Shown: positions 1-7,868 of the stretch, piece by piece | Numbering within the stretch: position 1 is the stretch's first letter | Layout: the number at the start of each line of letters is the position of its first letter | Origin: Candidatus Excrementavichristensenella intestinipullorum | GTDB taxonomy: Bacteria > Bacillota > Clostridia > Christensenellales > Aristaeellaceae | Length of the DNA: 64,000 nucleotides | Assembly: GCA_018711685.1 (NCBI GenBank) | Contig: DVHZ01000118.1 | Coordinates: forward strand, 1 to 64,000 | Direction of reading: 5' to 3' | Translations under genes and position numbers: made by a program | The notes under the pieces: model-generated | The model's database searches: none | What the model saw: the letters and a program-made list of their open reading frames with translations, nothing else | Told to the model about the DNA's origin: nothing

Positions 1-37
1 ACCGCGCCCCCGCCCCGCCTTCGGCGGGGCGGCCCCC

Positions 38-74
38 CAGCCTTCCCCGATAAGACGGGGCGGGCTGTTTTTTT
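38..74 (+). terminator. Rho-independent terminator of an upstream gene outside the window
   Basis: A stem pairs CAGCC..CCCCG (38-49) with CGGGG..GGCTG (56-67), with a small internal mismatch and a 6-nt loop. It is followed directly by seven T residues (68-74). No coding region precedes it in the window, so it probably ends transcription from a plus-strand gene left of position 1. A second GC hairpin lies just upstream, at about 11-32. Confidence 0.75.
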
Positions 75-136
75 ATTACGCCGGGTCGCCCAGAGCCGTC
101 CCATGGGAGAGGGCGCTTCTTTTTTTTGAAAGGGGA

Positions 137-165
137 TTGACACGATGGCGCGAGTGATATATAAT
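137..165 (+). promoter_or_regulatory. Consensus sigma-A promoter of the gntR-ABC operon
   Basis: TTGACA (137-142) and TATAAT (160-165) are separated by exactly 17 bp, a perfect match to the housekeeping consensus. The start of an inverted repeat (163-187) overlaps the -10 box. This suggests a strong promoter that is held off by a repressor. Confidence 0.9.
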
Positions 166-187
166 GTACTTATACATTAAGTACATT
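163..187 (+). promoter_or_regulatory. Probable GntR (YtrA-type) operator
   Basis: A perfect 10-bp inverted repeat, AATGTACTTA / TAAGTACATT, with a 5-bp spacer begins inside the -10 hexamer and runs across the expected transcription start. This placement fits steric repression by the product of the first gene of the operon, the usual autoregulatory arrangement for YtrA-type GntR proteins. The link to this regulator is inferred from position and symmetry. Confidence 0.75.
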
Positions 188-208
188 AAAGTACAGAGGG
201 AGGGCATT

Positions 209-583
209 GTGGACATCATCATCAGCAGCAATACCAACATGCCCATATACGAGCAGATCACCTCCCAGATGAAGGGGATGATCATGCGGAGGGAGCTGGA
301 GGCGGGGGAAGCGATTCCCTCCATGCGGGCGATGGCCAAGGCGCTGCACATCAGCGTGATTACGGTGCAGCGGGCCTACGAGGATTTGCAGCGGGACGGG
401 TTTATCGAGACTACGGTAGGGCGGGGCAGCTTTGTATCGGCCCGGAACAAGGATTTTTATCAGGAAGAGCAACAGCGCCGGGCGGAGGAGCATTTGCAAC
501 AGGCGGCGCAAATCGGCAGGAGCTGCGGCATCGGGGTGGAGAAGCTGGCAGAACTGCTGAAACTATTTTACGAGGAGGCATAG
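209..583 (+). CDS. GntR family transcriptional regulator, YtrA subfamily
   Basis: This is a DNA-binding repressor of about 124 residues. A winged helix-turn-helix occupies roughly residues 10-75 (PIYEQI.., the SVITVQRAY recognition region, GRGSFV), followed by a short alpha-helical tail typical of the small YtrA subfamily, with no large effector domain. I chose the GTG at 209 because an AGGGAGGG ribosome-binding site (about 196-204) sits just upstream; the in-frame ATG at 164 would fall inside the promoter. It is the first gene of an operon with an ABC ATPase 8 bp downstream and a permease. It probably represses its own operon through the dyad at 163-187. YtrA-type regulators often respond to cell-envelope stress, but the inducer here is unknown. 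Confidence 0.9.
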   Translation: MDIIISSNTNMPIYEQITSQMKGMIMRRELEAGEAIPSMRAMAKALHISVITVQRAYEDLQRDGFIETTVGRGSFVSARNKDFYQEEQQRRAEEHLQQAAQIGRSCGIGVEKLAELLKLFYEEA

Positions 584-591
584 GAAAGCGT

Positions 592-1455
592 ATGGCGGAA
601 AACATCCTGCGGGTGGAAGGGCTGACCAAGGTCTACCCAGGCTTCACCCTGGACAAGGTAAGCTTTTGCGCGCCAAAAGGCGCCATTGTGGGGCTGATCG
701 GGGAAAACGGAGCGGGGAAGAGCACGGCGCTGGAGGCCATATTGGGGCTAATCCGGCCGGACGGGGGCAAGGTATGGCTGTGGGGCCAGGAAGGGGAAAG
801 CCTGGAGCCGGACCAGCGGGAGAAGATCGGGGTGGTGCTGGACGGGGGCAACTTTCCCCAGGGGCTGACGGCGGCGCAGCTGGACCGGGTGCTGGGGAAC
901 ATCTATCCCTCCTGGCAGGCAAAGCGGTACTTTGCCCTGCTGAACAGGCTGAAGGTACCTGGGGGGAAGAAGGTCAAGGAGCTGTCCAAGGGGATGAAGG
1001 TCAAGCTGGCGCTGGCGGCGGCGCTGAGCCACGATAGCCGGTTTTTGGTGCTGGACGAGGTCACCAGCGGCCTGGACCCGGTGGTGCGGGAGGACATCCT
1101 GGACTTATTCCTGGAATTCGTCCAAGACGAGGAAAACGGAATTCTGATTTCCTCCCACATTACCGGGGACCTGGAAAAGGTGGCGGACTACATCGTGTTT
1201 TTGCACCAGGGCAAAGTACTTTTGGAAAAGCCCAAGGACCAACTGCTGTACGAATACGGCATCCTGCGCTGCGGGGAGGAGCAGTTCCGCGCCCTGGACA
1301 GGGCGGACCTGCTGGCCTGGCGCAGGCAGGGGTACCAGTGGGAGGTGCTGGTGGCGGACCGCAAGGCGGCCCAGCGGAAATATGCTCAAGGGGTGGCGGA
1401 CCCGGCCAGCCTGGAGGAAATCATGCTGATGTACGTAAAGGGGGAGCGGCCATGA
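592..1455 (+). CDS. ABC transporter ATP-binding protein
   Basis: This 287-residue ATPase of an ABC-2 type exporter has Walker A (GENGAGKST, about residues 37-45), a variant signature (LSKGMKVKLALA) and Walker B leading into DEVTSGLDP. The C-terminal 80 residues form the accessory region common to YtrB/BcrA-like ATPases. It would power the membrane protein encoded by the next gene, whose ATG overlaps this stop codon by 4 nt. Because it follows a YtrA-type regulator, its regulation is probably shared with gntR. The substrate cannot be read from the sequence; antibiotic or cell-wall-stress export is typical for this gene arrangement. Confidence 0.9.
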   Translation: MAENILRVEGLTKVYPGFTLDKVSFCAPKGAIVGLIGENGAGKSTALEAILGLIRPDGGKVWLWGQEGESLEPDQREKIGVVLDGGNFPQGLTAAQLDRVLGNIYPSWQAKRYFALLNRLKVPGGKKVKELSKGMKVKLALAAALSHDSRFLVLDEVTSGLDPVVREDILDLFLEFVQDEENGILISSHITGDLEKVADYIVFLHQGKVLLEKPKDQLLYEYGILRCGEEQFRALDRADLLAWRRQGYQWEVLVADRKAAQRKYAQGVADPASLEEIMLMYVKGERP

Positions 1456-2066
1456 AAGGGCTGATGCTGAAGGACTATTATCAACTGCGGGAGGGGCTCG
1501 GGCTGACCCTGTGCGTGCTGGCGGCCATCGGGGCGGGGATCGCCTTTCTGGTATCGCCCTGGGCGCTGGCCATCGTGGCAGCGGCCACGCTGAGCATGCA
1601 GGTGGGCGCTACCATCTCCATGGACAAGGCGGCCCAATGGGACCGCTACAGCGCCACGCTGCCCCTGTCCCGCCGCCAGGTGATCGGGGAGAAATACGCC
1701 TTGTACGCCCTGCTGTGCCTGGCGGGGCTGGCGCTGGGGCTGGCGGCGGGGGGCGCGGCGGCCTGGCTTCAGGGCCGGTGGGCCTGGCGGGACCTGACGC
1801 TCTACGCCAGCGTGGCCCTGATCGTGTCCCTGCTGCCGGGCAGCGTGAACATTCCTTGGGCTCACCTGTGGGGAGAGGAAAAGGGCATGGCGGGGCTGAT
1901 CCTGTCCTACATGGCCAGTTCCGCCCTGGTGACCGGGCTGGTGCTGGCGCTGAAAGGGTGGATGGATATGCAGGCGCTGTTTCCCCTGTTGGCAGGGCTC
2001 AGCGCCCTGGCCTACCTGCTGTCCTGGCGGATATGCCCCGACAGGATTGCCCGCAAGGACCTATAG
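1452..2066 (+). CDS. ABC-2 type transporter permease
   Basis: This is a hydrophobic protein of about 204 residues with roughly six membrane segments. It starts at the ATG that overlaps the ATPase stop (ATGA); the open frame extends upstream only inside the ATPase gene. The layout (a short cytosolic start with MLKDYYQLREG, then alternating Ala/Leu/Gly-rich helices and a basic C-terminus) matches the small ABC-2 permeases paired with YtrB-like ATPases. It is the last gene of the operon. A hairpin at 2078-2109 follows it but has its T-tract on the opposite strand. Confidence 0.8.
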   Translation: MKGLMLKDYYQLREGLGLTLCVLAAIGAGIAFLVSPWALAIVAAATLSMQVGATISMDKAAQWDRYSATLPLSRRQVIGEKYALYALLCLAGLALGLAAGGAAAWLQGRWAWRDLTLYASVALIVSLLPGSVNIPWAHLWGEEKGMAGLILSYMASSALVTGLVLALKGWMDMQALFPLLAGLSALAYLLSWRICPDRIARKDL

Positions 2067-2074
2067 CCCAGCGC

Positions 2075-2109
2075 AAAAAGAGCGGCCGCCGGTTCTGGCG
2101 GCCGCTCTT
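2075..2109 (-). terminator. Terminator between convergent genes
   Basis: A perfect 13-bp stem (AAGAGCGGCCGCC, 2078-2090; GGCGGCCGCTCTT, 2097-2109) has a 6-nt loop. The run of A at 2075-2079 reads as a T-tract on the minus strand, so it best serves the minus-strand CapA gene that stops at 2121. On the plus strand the stem may still slow transcription leaving the ABC operon. Confidence 0.8.
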
Positions 2110-2120
2110 GGGCAGGGAGG

Positions 2121-3656
2121 CTACAGGGAGAAATTGGTGGAATAGCGGTTGATCTTTTTGATGACCCGCTGCTTGTCCGCGCCCTTGAGCACCACGGGGG
2201 TGGCGTTGTTCTTGGCGGCGCTGCTCATGCTGCAGGGGATCACGTCGGGGGGCTGGACGGTGATTTTGCCGGTGCTGTCGTCCAGGATAAAGGTCTGGCG
2301 GTAGATCATGGTATCCATGTCCTGGGGGGTAAGGATGGCGGAGGAGAAGTTGCCCAGGCTGTATACGATATACCGGTCCTTATACTTTTCAATGCCGCTG
2401 ACCACATGGCTGTGGTGGCCCACCACCAGGTCGGCCCCGGCGGTGATCAGGGAGCGGGCCAGGCTGCGCTGGGAGGCGCTGACGCTGTACACGTATTCCT
2501 TCCCCCAGTGCAGGGACACCACCACCAGGTCGCATTGCTTGGCCAGGCGCTTGACGGTGCTGCGGATCTGGGCGGCGCTCATGTTGGTATAGGAATAGGC
2601 GCAAAAGCCCACCCGCACCTTATTTTTGGTGACGGTGGCGGTGACGCCGTTGCCCACATAGGCCATGCCGTGGGCGCGCACGGCGGAGCGCGTCTTGGCC
2701 ACCGCGCCGGAGATATCGTAGGCGTGGTTGTTGGCGTGGCCCACCACGTCCACCCCGGCATCGCTGAGGATATGGGCGTAGGCGGGCTTGGCCCGGAACA
2801 CGTAGGTCTTGTTCTTGTAGCTGGTGCCGGTGGTGAAATTGCTCTCCAGGTTAATCAGGGTGAGCTCGTCGGAGCCGGAGAAATACCGGTCCACGTTCTT
2901 AAAGAACTTGCCCCCGTTGGCCTGGTACAGCCTTTCGTAATGGGCCTGGGAGGCGGTGAGGGAGGCGGCGCGGCGGGGGTCGCCCCCCACGGTAACGTCG
3001 CCCACGGCGGTAATGGTGATGCTGCGCCCCGTGCCCGGCTGGGGGGTAGGCTCCGGTTCGCCGGGTATGGTGATCTTGCACTTGGCGCTCTTGGCGCCCG
3101 CCTTGGCGGTGATCACCGCCTGGCCGGGAGACAGGGCGCTGACCAATCCGTTTTCGTCCACCGAGGCCACCTGGGGATTGCCGCTGGACCAGGTGACCTG
3201 GCGGATGGAGGCATCCTCCGGCTTAATGACGGCGGTGAGGGTCAGGCTCTGCCCCACCTCCAGCAGCAGGTCCTCGCCGCTGAGCTCCACCTTGTTTACC
3301 CGCACCAGCTTGGTGCGCACCGTGCATACCGCGCTGCGGCCGTCGTTGGTCACCGCCCGGATGCGGGCCACCCCCACCTGATCCCCCGCCGTCACCAGCC
3401 CGTTTTCGTCCACCGTGGCTACGGCGGGCTTGGTGCTGGTCCAGGTGATCACCACCACCTCCGGCGGAACCGGCGCGGGCATCAAGGTGGCCTCCAGCTG
3501 GAAGCTGTGGTTGCAGGACAGGTTGATCTGCTTCTTGCTCAGGTAGATGGCCCCTTCGGCCTTGGCTGGCGGGATGGCCAGCACCAGGGCCGCCAGCAGC
3601 GCCGCCAGCAGGGCGGCGGCCAGCACAGGGGTCCGCCGGGTGGAAAGGTTGTTCAT
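2121..3656 (-). CDS. CapA-family metallophosphatase-fold protein with two N-terminal Big2 domains
   Basis: This exported protein of about 511 residues starts at the ATG preceded by AAAGGAGGA. A signal peptide or N-terminal anchor (about 9-32) is followed by two bacterial Ig-like group 2 domains (about 35-115 and 118-200, each carrying VATVDENG or VASVDENG) and a proline/threonine linker. The CapA/PGA-synthesis domain (about 208-490) shows AVGDVTVGG, INLESNF, GHANNHAYD, LHWGKEY and GHHSHV. These metal-binding signatures place it in the calcineurin-like CapA fold known from poly-gamma-glutamate capsule genes. No capB/capC genes are nearby, so a capsule role is not established. The Big2 domains suggest retention at the cell wall. 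A stand-alone promoter lies at 3787-3816. Confidence 0.85.
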   Translation of the reverse strand: MNNLSTRRTPVLAAALLAALLAALVLAIPPAKAEGAIYLSKKQINLSCNHSFQLEATLMPAPVPPEVVVITWTSTKPAVATVDENGLVTAGDQVGVARIRAVTNDGRSAVCTVRTKLVRVNKVELSGEDLLLEVGQSLTLTAVIKPEDASIRQVTWSSGNPQVASVDENGLVSALSPGQAVITAKAGAKSAKCKITIPGEPEPTPQPGTGRSITITAVGDVTVGGDPRRAASLTASQAHYERLYQANGGKFFKNVDRYFSGSDELTLINLESNFTTGTSYKNKTYVFRAKPAYAHILSDAGVDVVGHANNHAYDISGAVAKTRSAVRAHGMAYVGNGVTATVTKNKVRVGFCAYSYTNMSAAQIRSTVKRLAKQCDLVVVSLHWGKEYVYSVSASQRSLARSLITAGADLVVGHHSHVVSGIEKYKDRYIVYSLGNFSSAILTPQDMDTMIYRQTFILDDSTGKITVQPPDVIPCSMSSAAKNNATPVVLKGADKQRVIKKINRYSTNFSL

Positions 3657-3786
3657 GGCCGGGTCCTCCTTTGCCGGACGCGGAGCCCCGCCGCCCCTGG
3701 CGGCGCCCCGCCGGTTCATGACGGAAAAATTGCAAATTAGGTGAGGAATGGGGCAAATATTGATAAAATAATGATAATTCTATTTC

Positions 3787-3816
3787 ATTATAGCTGACTA
3801 TTTTTGGTAAAGTCAA
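3787..3816 (-). promoter_or_regulatory. Promoter of the CapA-like gene
   Basis: On the minus strand TTGACT (3811-3816) and TATAAT (3787-3792) are 18 bp apart, in a short AT-rich island within GC-rich DNA. The transcript would carry a leader of about 125 nt before the ATG at 3656. The remaining bases up to the ABC gene stop at 3956 are GC-rich and hold no gene I can support. Confidence 0.7.
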
Positions 3817-3955
3817 GGGGAAACAGGGGGACCGGCCGGGAAAATTTGTTAAAACATTGCTAAAGATTGTGCCGCAGTCCTTCGGCGGGCCAGGCGGTTT
3901 CTGCCGGGTCCCTGGGGCGGGGCGGGCGGGCTGCGGCGGTTGGCCCCGCCGGGCC

Positions 3956-4600
3956 TCAGCGCACCCGCTCCATCCTGCCCGCGTCGATTTCGTAGACCTT
4001 GGCGCACAGTTGTTCGATATCCCCTGGATTGTGGCTGGCTACGATCATGGTGGCCCCCTGCTGTCCTAGGCCATGGATCAGGGTGTACATTTCCTTGAGC
4101 CCGGTCTTGTCCAGGCCGTTAAAGGGCTCGTCCAGCAGCAGGATGGAGGGGTCCTCCATCAGCGCTTGGGCCAGGCCCAGGCGCTGGCGCATTCCCATGG
4201 AATACTTGCCCACCCGCTTCCTGCTTTTCGGGTCCAGCCCCACGGTTTGGATGGACCGGGTGATGTTCTCCTTGGGCACCCGCCGGTTCAGCACCCACAG
4301 GGCGTACAGGTTGTCGTAGGCGTTTTTGCTGGGCAGGAACCCCGGCGCTTCGATCACCGCGCCGATCTCCGGCGCCCGCTGGATGTCCGTCCCCAGGCCC
4401 TTGCCGTTGATGCGCACCTCCCCCTGGTCCGGCCGCATCAGGCCGCACAGGCACTTGAGCAGCACCGACTTGCCCGAGCCGTTGTTGCCCACCAGCCCCA
4501 CGGCCTCCCCGGCCTCCACCGTCAGGTCGATGCCCTTGAGCACCTCCTGCCGCCCAAAATGCTTCACGATGCCATGGGCCTCAATACAGGCGTTGGCCAT
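3956..4600 (-). CDS. ABC transporter ATP-binding protein (BcrA/lantibiotic-immunity type)
   Basis: This 214-residue ATPase has Walker A GNNGSGKSV (about 37-45), a divergent signature region (YSMGMRQRLGLAQAL) and Walker B ILLLDEPFNGLD followed by the switch His (ASHNPGD). Its length and the near-absence of a C-terminal extension match the short ATPases of bacitracin/lantibiotic-immunity exporters. It lies 17 nt downstream of two overlapping membrane-protein genes on the same strand and is probably their ATPase. The signature begins YSMGM rather than LSGGQ, a common variation in this exporter group. Substrate unknown. Confidence 0.88.
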   Translation of the reverse strand: MANACIEAHGIVKHFGRQEVLKGIDLTVEAGEAVGLVGNNGSGKSVLLKCLCGLMRPDQGEVRINGKGLGTDIQRAPEIGAVIEAPGFLPSKNAYDNLYALWVLNRRVPKENITRSIQTVGLDPKSRKRVGKYSMGMRQRLGLAQALMEDPSILLLDEPFNGLDKTGLKEMYTLIHGLGQQGATMIVASHNPGDIEQLCAKVYEIDAGRMERVR

Positions 4601-4617
4601 CGTCTGTCACCTCTCCC

Positions 4618-5490
4618 TTATAGATTGCGGTAGGGCACCGAAAAGTCAATCCTGTGGGCCCAGGCCGCGCACAGCGCCGCCAGCCCCCCGATCAGCCCCA
4701 GGAACAGGGCGAAGGATTCCCAGAAGGCGGGAAACCTCTGAATCAATAATTGGTTGATGTCGTGGAGACAGCCCAGGGAATGCACCAGCAGGGACCAGCG
4801 CTGGTTGGCAAATACGCTCCCGTCAAAGGCGATGAAGTAGCCCAAATTGTGTACGCACAGGGCCACCGCAATGCCCACCCCCTTGCGGAACACCAGGTTC
4901 AGGGCGAACACCATCATGCCTATGGTCAGGCAGTACAGGCTCTGCAGCCCCAGGGACAGCCCCAGGAAGGCGTAGGGGGTATAGAGCGTCATCATGTACT
5001 TGTTGGGGAAGAATATTTTCAGTTGAGAGGCGATGCCCCCCTCGTCGTTGGCAATGGCCCACAGGGTGGAGCTCCACAGGTTGCCGGAATAGGCGTAAGG
5101 GATGGTCAGGGCCAGGGCGAAAGCCAGCCGCACCAGGGCGTACAGCAGGCAGGCCGCCGCCACGTACAAAAGCTGGGCCAGCAGCCATTCCCCCCGCCCC
5201 ATGCGCAGCCCCACGTAGGTGGCCCGCTCGTCCAGAAAGGGGGCGTCGGACAGGAAGATGACCAGCCCAATCATCCACAGAAAGCAGGGGACACGGTGGG
5301 AGGTCATCTGCAAATAGGGCTCCAGCACCTGCAGGGGTTCCCCCAGCAGCTGGCTCGCCCGAATCAGGGCCACCGCCGGTTCCAGGGTGAAGTTCAGGTT
5401 CAGCGCCAGGGCCAGCCAGAACAGGGGCTTCCGGGGCCATTCCCCCATCTGCTGCCCCGCCAGCCTCAGGGCTTTGCGCAAGCTACACAT
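4618..5490 (-). CDS. Putative ABC transporter membrane subunit
   Basis: This 290-residue integral membrane protein has about six hydrophobic segments (for example FLWMIGLVIFL, LLYALVRLAFALAL and FALFLGLIGGLAALCAAW) separated by large polar loops. Its ATG overlaps the end of the upstream membrane-protein gene by 8 nt, and the ATPase gene follows, so it is most likely one half of a heteromeric permease. I recognise no named family; the assignment rests on topology and operon position. Confidence 0.65.
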   Translation of the reverse strand: MCSLRKALRLAGQQMGEWPRKPLFWLALALNLNFTLEPAVALIRASQLLGEPLQVLEPYLQMTSHRVPCFLWMIGLVIFLSDAPFLDERATYVGLRMGRGEWLLAQLLYVAAACLLYALVRLAFALALTIPYAYSGNLWSSTLWAIANDEGGIASQLKIFFPNKYMMTLYTPYAFLGLSLGLQSLYCLTIGMMVFALNLVFRKGVGIAVALCVHNLGYFIAFDGSVFANQRWSLLVHSLGCLHDINQLLIQRFPAFWESFALFLGLIGGLAALCAAWAHRIDFSVPYRNL

Positions 5491-6241
5491 GGCGCAGCCT
5501 CCTTTTCATGGCCCCTACGCACAGCCCGCCGAACAGGATATAGTACCCCAGCTCCATCAGCAGGGGAACCCATAAGCCGCTATAGCGCAGGTTATTGGCG
5601 TTGTGCAGGTATGCCGGGTGGAACAGGCCGTCCGGCATCAGGGTGCAGGTGGTCTGGTAGATCACCAGGGGCAGCACGTATACGCTGAGCCGGTGGTTGA
5701 CGAAGCAGGCGAAGAACAGCCCGGTGAGGGACCACACCCAGCCGTACAGCGCCACCACCGCTACCTTCACCGCCAGGGCCGCCCCCGCCCCGTGGGTCAG
5801 GATGAAGTCCTTCCAAAAGGGCATGTTGTAGTAGGCGGGAAAATTTGCGGCGGTGGCGGGCTGGAACAGGAGGACGCCCAGGGCGCTGATCACCCCGTAG
5901 GGGATGGCCAGGGCCGCCGCCCCGGAGAGGGATACCGCCAGCATCTTGCTGGCGATGTACCGGTTGGGGGTGGTGTGCAGCAGGATGTACCGGGCGTAGT
6001 TGCTGCGGCATTCGTCAAAAAAGGAGGCGGCGTAGGGCAGGGTGCAGAACAGCACCACAAAGCGGCCTAGACCGGTAAAGGCGTCCACGTGGGAATAATA
6101 GGTCATCACGTCCATGGTGGACAAGCCCTGCCAGGCGGGGATGATTAACTCCATGGTGGGGCGCAGCAGCACCACCAGGGCCGCCGCGCTGCTCAGGTAC
6201 AGCCAGGGGCTTTTCAGCGCCGCCCGAGCGTCTGCAAACAT
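5483..6241 (-). CDS. Putative ABC transporter membrane subunit
   Basis: This 252-residue membrane protein has six or so predicted helices (LYLSSAAALVVLL, FVVLFCTLPYAASFF, LALKVAVVALYGWVWSLTGLFF, LLMELGYYILFGGLCVG). I chose the ATG at 6241 because AGGAGGG sits 7 nt upstream; a TTG at 6262 would place that ribosome-binding site inside the gene. The FFDECRSNYARYIL stretch after the second helix resembles the cytosolic coupling loop of ABC-2 permeases. It is translationally coupled to the next membrane gene and probably forms a permease pair with it. Substrate unknown. Confidence 0.65.
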   Translation of the reverse strand: MFADARAALKSPWLYLSSAAALVVLLRPTMELIIPAWQGLSTMDVMTYYSHVDAFTGLGRFVVLFCTLPYAASFFDECRSNYARYILLHTTPNRYIASKMLAVSLSGAAALAIPYGVISALGVLLFQPATAANFPAYYNMPFWKDFILTHGAGAALAVKVAVVALYGWVWSLTGLFFACFVNHRLSVYVLPLVIYQTTCTLMPDGLFHPAYLHNANNLRYSGLWVPLLMELGYYILFGGLCVGAMKRRLRHV

Positions 6242-6268
6242 AGGCTTCCCTCCTGTTGGCAAAACGCG

Positions 6269-6301
6269 GCCAGCCGGGCCGGGACAACCGGCCCGGCTGG
6301 C
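6269..6301 (-). terminator. Strong hairpin between lipoprotein gene and ABC genes
   Basis: A perfect 14-bp stem (6269-6282 with 6288-6301) has a 5-nt loop, followed on the minus strand by GCGTTTT. It lies about 100 nt after the lipoprotein stop and 28 nt before the first ABC permease start. It may terminate the lipoprotein transcript, or act as a partial terminator that lowers downstream expression. I see no separate promoter for the ABC genes, so read-through is likely. Confidence 0.55.
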
Positions 6302-6403
6302 GCTGTGTGATGGGATTGCAAGGTCCGGGTGAGGCTTACCACCAGGTAGCCCCTTGGCCGGCGCGGGTCCCCAACTGCTGGGCGTTAAAGTACCCGCTTC
6401 ATA

Positions 6404-7495
6404 CTAACCTTCGTCCACAGCGGTAACTCTGCTCTCCAATACGCCGGTTTGAGCGTCCACCGCGAAGGATGAGGTATAGCGGCCGGTAGCGCCCTCGGGG
6501 GCTTCATCAGCTGTTAGCATAAAAGAAGTATCGTCTGTGGAGAAATACCACACGGGTCGCGCAGTCCACTGGTCCTCTTCCGTCACATCCCGCTGATAGC
6601 GCACCCGCAGGGACACTTGGGTAAAGGGAGCGGATGTCAAAGGTTGCAACTCGCTGCCAATATGTTGGTTGGCGATATTGACGGCCTCGTCCAAAGACAA
6701 TAGGGTTTCCACCGGCTGGGCATCTTCAATGGTATAGAAATTCATCCAAGAAATAGAAGTGAGGCGGGATGGGGAAAAAACCGCGATTTCCATCCCCAAA
6801 TCGCTGCCCCTGTCCTGCACCGGCGCTACGTCGAAGGGGGTGTAATTGGGGTAGAAATAGACCCCCCGCCGGTTGGCTCTGTCCTCGTAATAATCGACTG
6901 TAACGCCGGACAGCCCCAATCCCTGGGCGATGCGGTCCAGTTCCGCTTTTGCCGTAGCTGAATCCATCTGGTTGTCGGAGACGGCGGCATCCCAATTTTT
7001 CGTTTCATTTACGGTGCCATCGTCCAAGGAATATTCAAAAGCGATATAACCTTCAATATTGATATCTAATGAACCTACGGCTCCATTCCCCAAATTGGCC
7101 TTCCAGCTGGATTCAGTATAAACTTGCTCCACCTCCAACACCTCTTGCGCTTGGGCAAAGAAGATGGAATGAAGGGCGTCCAGGTCGGGCTTCGCGGGGA
7201 CCAGGGTGTAGGAATAGAAGGTTTCCGCTTGGGGCACTTGAGCGGTGGCGCGTATAACCAACTGCTGGCTGCCTTCGCCAAAGGCTACGTCAATCTGCCG
7301 CCCATCGTCCTGACACACCAGGGCGTAGGGGGACTTGGTGGCCTGTGCGCCCATCTGCTCCGCTTGGGACATGGCCCGCTGCGCCCCCGCGTCCTCCACC
7401 CCTTGGGGAGTGGCTTGACAGCCGCTCAGCGTCAAGGCCAGGCAGAGCAGGAACACCGGGAAAAGGCGCTGAATTGCCTTTTTCACGGAACGCAT
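6404..7495 (-). CDS. Predicted lipoprotein of unknown function
   Basis: This 363-residue protein has a clear lipoprotein signal peptide (hydrophobic core about 12-24, lipobox LSGC with Cys near residue 26). The mature part is soluble, acidic and has no membrane helices. It contains aromatic-rich beta-type segments such as ETFYSYTLVP and ARPVWYFSTDD. I cannot name the family with confidence, although similar large secreted lipoproteins of unknown function are common in Clostridia. It has its own promoter (7708-7737) and precedes the three-gene ABC system, so it could be an accessory of that system; this is inferred from position only. Confidence 0.7.
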   Translation of the reverse strand: MRSVKKAIQRLFPVFLLCLALTLSGCQATPQGVEDAGAQRAMSQAEQMGAQATKSPYALVCQDDGRQIDVAFGEGSQQLVIRATAQVPQAETFYSYTLVPAKPDLDALHSIFFAQAQEVLEVEQVYTESSWKANLGNGAVGSLDINIEGYIAFEYSLDDGTVNETKNWDAAVSDNQMDSATAKAELDRIAQGLGLSGVTVDYYEDRANRRGVYFYPNYTPFDVAPVQDRGSDLGMEIAVFSPSRLTSISWMNFYTIEDAQPVETLLSLDEAVNIANQHIGSELQPLTSAPFTQVSLRVRYQRDVTEEDQWTARPVWYFSTDDTSFMLTADEAPEGATGRYTSSFAVDAQTGVLESRVTAVDEG

Positions 7496-7806
7496 CCTCC
7501 TTTAATCAATGGATTGGGACGTCGGAGATTCGGGCGAAAGCGAAAAATAGCCTCACTTCGCTGGCCACCGGGCAATGGAGTTGGCCCGGCGGGCCGTCAA
7601 GCGGGGCCCGTGGTGGGAGACAATGGAAACACCTCTTTCGCAAAATAAGTATTATCCCATGGAGAGTCATATAAGGTACAAGAAAAATACAACTAATATT
7701 CATAAAAATTGTAACACATTGTCCATTGAAGTGTCAATATATGACAGGGCGCAATTCGCCAAATCTATAACGATAATGTGTGGCAAAAGTGTGGCGATTT
7801 CGATAC
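7496..7806. other. Intergenic region with promoter and long leader
   Basis: This is about 310 bp of non-coding sequence between the lipoprotein start and the yebC terminator. It holds the lipoprotein promoter (7708-7737), which implies a leader of about 200 nt. The leader contains a GC-rich inverted stretch near 7583-7612 but no riboswitch consensus that I recognise. I see no gene here. Confidence 0.6.
7708..7737 (-). promoter_or_regulatory. Promoter of the lipoprotein gene
   Basis: On the minus strand TTGACA (7732-7737) and TACAAT (7708-7713) are separated by 18 bp, inside an AT-rich block. It is oriented toward the lipoprotein gene and possibly the ABC genes beyond it. Confidence 0.75.
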
Positions 7807-7836
7807 AAAAAGGAAGGACGGCAAAACCGTCCTTCC
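7807..7836 (-). terminator. Rho-independent terminator of yebC
   Basis: A perfect 10-bp stem (GGAAGGACGG, 7812-7821; CCGTCCTTCC, 7827-7836) has a CAAAA loop. A run of A at 7807-7811 gives a T-tract on the minus strand. It lies 33 nt past the yebC stop. Confidence 0.92.
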
Positions 7837-7868
7837 CGGGGTGGGGCCCAAGGGGGGAGAGCGGGGGG

